Below are positions 63,601 through 64,000 of a DNA stretch of 64,000 nucleotides, in pieces. Made by a program: the position numbers and the translations under genes. The first letter of the stretch is position 1, and every line of letters begins with the position of its first letter. The stretch is taken from contig JASEVX010000007.1 of assembly GCA_031761405.1 (NCBI GenBank), positions 37,810,734 through 37,874,733 of the forward strand. Reading direction: 5' to 3'. This stretch comes from Serripes groenlandicus. Lineage: Eukaryota; Mollusca; Bivalvia; Cardiida; Cardiidae. The notes under the pieces are model-generated. The model ran no database searches. It worked only from the letters and a program-made list of their open reading frames with translations, and was not told where the DNA came from.

Positions 63601-63628
63601 ATGTCTCACACACACGATCTTCATCTTT
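39541..63628 (-). CDS. Kinesin-14-type C-terminal motor protein, 3' part (13 exons)
   Basis: Thirteen exons join in phase into 557 residues plus stop; upstream exons lie beyond 64000. Residues 1-156 hold two WW-like aromatic modules ([17 protein letters not shown] and [17 protein letters not shown]) around a Gly/Ser/Gln-rich linker. Residues 157-224 are helical, and 225-557 form the motor. The motor follows the neck motif [13 protein letters not shown], as in C-terminal kinesin-14 motors that walk toward microtubule minus ends. It has the P-loop GQTGSGKT (307-314), switch II DLAGSE (449-454), NKSLSALG (473-480) and the YSNSKLT...GGDAK region. Switch I, normally SSRSH, reads SSHSD at 419-423. 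The protein ends only about 30 residues after the motor core. Subfamily (KIFC3/KIF25-like or other) is not assigned. An ordinary long coiled-coil stalk is not visible in this part. Confidence 0.92.
40135..40230 (-). CDS. Kinesin exon 12
   Basis: 32 codons, phase 0 both sides, TTTCAG/ and /GTAAAT. Contains [20 protein letters not shown], the conserved kinesin microtubule-binding (loop 12/helix 5) sequence. Confidence 0.9.
41318..41504 (-). CDS. Kinesin exon 11 (switch II)
   Basis: Acceptor TTCTTTCAG, enters with one base of a split codon, leaves in phase 0 at GAG/GTTTGT. Contains the second half of the altered switch I ([13 protein letters not shown]), switch [15 protein letters not shown] and [10 protein letters not shown]. 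Confidence 0.92.
42060..42763. other. Intron sequence with no recognised feature
   Basis: AT-rich. A few short internal similarities (ACTTGACC/CCTTGACCC stretches) hint at another old tandem-repeat element, but no ends are recognisable. A SINE-like body lies just upstream at about 41920-42045. Confidence 0.35.
42764..43880 (-). mobile_element. Tandem-repeat element, family G, in a kinesin intron
   Basis: The + strand starts AAACAAGAGTGCTGTAAGAC and ends GAGCTAATAAAAC (reverse: TTTTATTAGCTCGTCTGATT, ATGAGAGCTATTCTACTGAC). About five units of 180-190 bp share CAATGCATCAAGTAGTTACT, GATATGGACTCTTAATG and GCATTATATGCTGGATAG. The reverse ending CTCTTGTTT matches families A, D, E and F. Confidence 0.6.
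44110..45656 (+). mobile_element. Tandem-repeat element, family A copy 2
   Basis: Starts TTTTTAGCTCGATTCTTCG with the small palindrome ATTCTTCGAAGAAT, GAGAGC and the GGCGTCGGCGTC stretch. About six repeats begin GTTAAAGTTTTAGGGCAAGT. The 3' hairpin is GCTGTC-CTCC-GACAGC followed by TCTTGTT. Closely matches copy 1 at 411-1808, with one more internal unit; it sits in the intron between kinesin exons 11 and 10. Confidence 0.7.
45736..45941 (-). CDS. Kinesin exon 10 (switch I start)
   Basis: Enters in phase 0 after CACACAG and leaves with two bases of a split codon (ACAAG/GTAAAT). Encodes [20 protein letters not shown] and ends [12 protein letters not shown], just before the switch I serine pair. 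The split codon AG+T gives Ser. Confidence 0.92.
46545..46770 (+). mobile_element. Decayed SINE
   Basis: GGAGTTTGAATCCTGACTC (B-box-like), GGTAGCCAGTTGCCTAGG, GAGAAAGCCAGATAACACA and ACGGCTGAAAACTGCGTTAA follow the same order as in the 6935-7345 SINE. It ends a few bases before kinesin exon 9. Confidence 0.55.
46776..46839 (-). CDS. Kinesin exon 9
   Basis: A 64-base exon: one base completing the Arg codon, then 21 codons, phase 0 exit at ACT/GTAAGT. Encodes [20 protein letters not shown]. It was missed by simple ORF length but joins its neighbours exactly ([11 protein letters not shown]...[12 protein letters not shown]). Confidence 0.9.
46890..47110. mobile_element. MITE copy in kinesin intron
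   Basis: TTAACCCTTTCCCAACTAC at the left and ATCTGCGAAAGGGTTA at the right, AGAGAAATTGCTCATTACCA at the centre. A half copy continues to 47240, ending just before kinesin exon 8. Confidence 0.55.
47280..47416 (-). CDS. Kinesin exon 8 (P-loop)
   Basis: Phase 0 entry after TTCTTCTCAG, exit with two bases (ATACG/GTATGT). Contains [20 protein letters not shown], the nucleotide-binding P-loop of the motor, and [11 protein letters not shown]. Confidence 0.93.
47929..49029 (-). mobile_element. Tandem-repeat element, family D copy 1
   Basis: + strand start AAACAAGAGGGCCATGATGG (near-perfect palindrome GGGCCATGATGGCCC) and end CTCACCTTGAGCAAAGCTCA then GGTGAGCTAAAAA, itself a hairpin. About five units of 165-190 bp share GGCGGCCATGTTTTTTGACC, AATCAACATGGCTTGAAGGA and GAGGAGAAGATTTTTTAAG. 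Contains an about 28-bp C run at 48482-48510. The reverse-strand ending hairpin-CTCTTGTTT matches families A, E, F and G. Confidence 0.65.
49277..49453 (-). CDS. Kinesin exon 7 (motor start)
   Basis: 59 codons, phase 0 both sides; donor CAG/GTAAAC. Begins [19 protein letters not shown], the kinesin-14 neck and first motor strand, and ends [16 protein letters not shown]. The acceptor (TGTGACAAG/AAG) has a weak pyrimidine tract, so the start could shift by one codon. Confidence 0.9.
49506..49790. repeat. 56-bp tandem repeat, about five units
   Basis: Unit AACAAGAGTGTTAACTATCA, AATAAAGGCTATCAATTGTG, CATAGATTACTGTAG. It lies in the kinesin intron immediately upstream of exon 7. Confidence 0.8.
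49850..50000 (-). mobile_element. SINE-related fragment, reverse
   Basis: CACAGCGCTTCCTTGGGCAT, CTGGGTGCCAAGGAGGAAAG and TTTTTAAAGCCTTC are the complement of the 11020/14255 SINE body. Confidence 0.45.
50153..50247 (-). CDS. Kinesin exon 6
   Basis: Two bases of a split Glu codon, then 31 codons; donor CTG/GTGTGT. Encodes [20 protein letters not shown] and [11 protein letters not shown], a charged helical lead into the neck. Confidence 0.85.
50365..50596. mobile_element. MITE copy in kinesin intron
   Basis: CTAACCCTTTCCAATACACA at the left and AAGGGAAAGGGTTAA at 50596. A second, left-end copy begins TTTAACCCTTTCCAACATGC at 50688 and decays by about 50920. Confidence 0.6.
51062..51170 (-). 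CDS. Kinesin exon 5
   Basis: Acceptor TTCTCACTAG, phase 0 entry, exit with one base at GATG/GTGAGA. Encodes [20 protein letters not shown] and [16 protein letters not shown], a compact helical segment I cannot assign to a family. Confidence 0.85.
51209..51385. mobile_element. MITE fragment with expanded poly-G
   Basis: GTTAACGCTTTCCCACACAA starts the fragment and TGTATGTGGAAAAAGG leads into about 46 G residues broken only by two A residues, before GGGTTAA. The terminal G run of the MITE (GGGAAAGGG) seems to have expanded. Confidence 0.6.
51470..52080 (-). pseudogene. Duplicated 3' end of a LINE-type reverse transcriptase ORF
   Basis: On the - strand one unit (about 51740-52080) reads [20 protein letters not shown] then [19 protein letters not shown] and meets a TGA where Cys is expected. 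A second, shorter unit (about 51470-51715) reads [20 protein letters not shown] then [18 protein letters not shown]. The pattern C-x2-C-x11-H-x4-C with [11 protein letters not shown] is the zinc-finger-like C-terminus of many animal non-LTR retrotransposon ORFs. Only this tail is present, as expected for a 5'-truncated copy, here tandemly duplicated inside a kinesin intron. No RT core is visible. Confidence 0.6.
52492..52605 (-). CDS. Kinesin exon 4 (second WW-like module)
   Basis: 38 codons, phase 0 both sides, GATTTCAG/ and GAA/GTAAGT. Encodes [18 protein letters not shown], resembling the module in exons 1-2, then [14 protein letters not shown]. Confidence 0.85.
52635..52828. mobile_element. 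MITE copy, decayed
   Basis: TTTAACCATTTCCAACATAC at the left and TTGTTGGAAAGGTTAA at the right, with an internal deletion. It directly precedes the 45-bp array. Confidence 0.55.
52830..53110. repeat. About 45-bp tandem array made of MITE termini
   Basis: Seven units of TTAACCCTTTTCCACATACA, GACATGTTGGAAAGG, TTAAATTTC: a MITE left end joined to a MITE right end, repeated head to tail. The array then runs into one ordinary MITE ending at about 53207 (TGTATGTGGGTAAGGGTTAA). Confidence 0.8.
53210..54130. other. Kinesin intron with decayed MITE halves
   Basis: MITE-like arms are visible near 53345-53550 and 54000-54130 (GGAGAAATTATTCATGATGA). Otherwise AT-rich with no supported feature. Confidence 0.45.
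54150..55140 (+). mobile_element. Tandem-repeat element related to family D, opposite orientation, decayed
   Basis: Segments such as GAGGCGGCATCAGAAAAG, AGCCATATTGATTGGTTGAA and TTGCTGCACCAGAAAGGG recur at about 54400, 54500, 54690, 54830 and 54930, and are the complement of units in the 57898-59168 element (CCAATCAATATGGCTTGAA; TGATGCCGCAGCA). The ends are not clear. Confidence 0.45.
55482..56458 (-). mobile_element. Tandem-repeat element, family D copy 2
   Basis: + strand start AACAATAGGGCCATGATGGC; four units with CCCTGGCGGCCATGTTTTTC and ACGGATCGGAATAA; GAACAGACGGACAGACAGAC near the end; then GATCACAATAGCTCACCTCC and CACAGGTGAGCTAACAAG. Same plan as 47929-49029. Confidence 0.6.
56886..57104. 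mobile_element. TTAA-flanked MITE beside kinesin exon 3
   Basis: TTAACCCTTTCCACACACTA at 56886 and ATGAGGGAAAGGGTTAA at 57104. Ends about 37 bp from exon 3. Confidence 0.65.
57141..57308 (-). CDS. Kinesin exon 3 (linker)
   Basis: 56 codons, phase 0 both sides, ATTTTACAG/ and TAT/GTAAGT. A Ser/Gln/Arg-rich stretch with six consecutive glycines leads to [20 protein letters not shown]. Separates the two WW-like modules. Confidence 0.85.
57560..57850 (+). mobile_element. Fragment related to family D, opposite orientation
   Basis: CGCAGCACCAGAAAGGG, AATATTGATTGGTTG and CAGGCGACATAAGAAAATG match the 54150-55140 units. Confidence 0.4.
57898..59168 (-). mobile_element. Tandem-repeat element, family D-related, copy 3
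   Basis: + strand start AAACAAGAGGGCCAAGACGG then CCCTA. Units of about 170-250 bp share CCAATCAATATGGCTTGAA, GAAATTGGTCCAGTGG and TGATGCCGCAGCAACCAAAG. The distal end GAGCATTTGTCTTAGGTGAT is degraded. Confidence 0.5.
59169..60235. other. Kinesin intron, AT-rich, no recognised feature
   Basis: No protein-like frame, repeat end or palindrome stood out over this kilobase. A small inverted CGTAAATTGACGTTACG lies at about 60173. Confidence 0.4.
60240..61265 (+). mobile_element. Tandem-repeat element related to family D, opposite orientation
   Basis: Repeated AGGCGGCATCAGAAAAG/AGGCGGCATCAGTAAAGG, AGCCATATTGATTGGTTGAA and ACTCTCTTCGAAAAG segments, matching 54150-55140 and complementary to 57898-59168. 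Its last 150 bp (GTCCTTTATTGATAAGTTT through GACCGATTCAGGGTCACGC) match 55040-55175, so the two copies share an end. Confidence 0.5.
61830..62105 (-). mobile_element. Possible SINE, reverse orientation
   Basis: GCCAAGCTGGGATTCAAACG looks like an inverted B box, flanked by TAACAAAAGTTTGCCA and, distally, TGACCCACTAAGCCATTTG, an inverted A-box-like segment. Weak support. The rest of 61270-62450 is intron without other recognised features. Confidence 0.35.
62460..62537 (-). CDS. Kinesin exon 2
   Basis: 26 codons, phase 0 both sides, TCCCCACAG/ and GCG/GTAAGC. Encodes [20 protein letters not shown], completing the first WW-like module started in exon 1. Confidence 0.85.
62538..63520. other. Kinesin intron with one MITE fragment
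   Basis: MITE-like arms at about 62560-62800 (AACCCATTCCCTGTTG, TCTACAGCAGGTGAATTTTC). The remainder holds an imperfect inverted sequence around 63300-63350 (ATACACATGTATCTGGTAT) and no gene. Confidence 0.4.
63521..63628 (-). CDS. Kinesin exon 1 of those visible
   Basis: 36 codons, phase 0 both sides, TTTACAG/ and AAG/GTAAGA. Encodes [20 protein letters not shown] and [16 protein letters not shown]. It starts inside the protein; earlier exons are outside the window. Confidence 0.85.
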
Positions 63629-64000
63629 CTGTAAACATAAACAAACATAATTTATTTTAAATTTACAATAATAATCGGCCTTTAATTATATTATGTCTGA
63701 TTACAAACATTAAATTTTCAAAAGGGTTACATTGGTATTTATGTATAAAAGATTAGCCAATCTGATACATCTGATGTGCAATATATCACAATCAATTTTA
63801 ATTCATACCTGGAATAAGTTTTAAATTAAAAAAGCAACAATTACATTTCCTCGCAAATAAAATCAATATATGTCTGTAAGATTGCTCCAGTATTATTTGG
63901 ATTCTCTACAACCATTAATAAGCTAGTGTCATCGGCGAATTGGTTATTATAATCAATATTGATGTCATTAATATATATAGACTAGAAATAGTACAGCCCA

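Overview
This window looks like AT-rich nuclear DNA from an invertebrate animal, most probably a bivalve mollusc. The reasons are small phase-matched exons separated by kilobase introns, tRNA-derived SINEs, a complete DIRS-type tyrosine-recombinase retrotransposon, and many elements built around 150-190 bp internal tandem repeats, an architecture familiar from bivalve genomes. No prokaryotic operon, CRISPR array or true tRNA/rRNA gene was seen. The organism call is an inference; no species can be named from the sequence alone.

Two host genes converge. On the + strand, seven exons between 2,580 and 20,130 join in frame into the last 430 codons of a protein I do not recognise; its 5' exons lie before the window. 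On the - strand, thirteen exons between 63,628 and 39,541 join in frame into 557 residues: two WW-like aromatic modules, a Gly/Ser/Gln-rich linker, a helical segment and a complete C-terminal kinesin motor of the kinesin-14 (minus-end-directed) type. Its 5' exons lie beyond 64,000. The kinesin has an intact P-loop and switch II, but the normally near-invariant switch I SSRSH motif reads SSHSD.

The roughly 19 kb between the two 3' ends, and nearly all the introns, are repeats. (1) A 200-240 bp fold-back MITE with termini TTAACCCTTTCCC...GGGAAAGGGTTAA occurs in dozens of copies; one copy lies beside its own empty site and shows TTAA target duplication. (2) At least seven families of larger elements share one plan: a 5' end usually near TTTAGCTC or a short CCCC-rich motif, internal tandem repeats (missing in one short family), then often a hairpin, and finally CTTGTT. 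I interpret these as Helentron/HINE ('pearl'-like) elements. Two of the internal arrays are packed with AGGTCA nuclear-receptor half-sites. (3) tRNA-derived SINEs lie on both strands. (4) A 6.4 kb DIRS retrotransposon (about 29,769-36,178) has inverted terminal repeats, an internal complementary region, and gag, RT-RNase H-methyltransferase-like and tyrosine recombinase frames. It is nested inside one of the tandem-repeat elements. (5) A duplicated, decayed 3' end of a LINE-type reverse transcriptase gene lies in a kinesin intron.

The observations I would follow first are the shared architecture of the tandem-repeat elements with their nuclear-receptor-like sites, the altered kinesin switch I, the WW-like duplication in the kinesin tail, and the coding state of the DIRS element.
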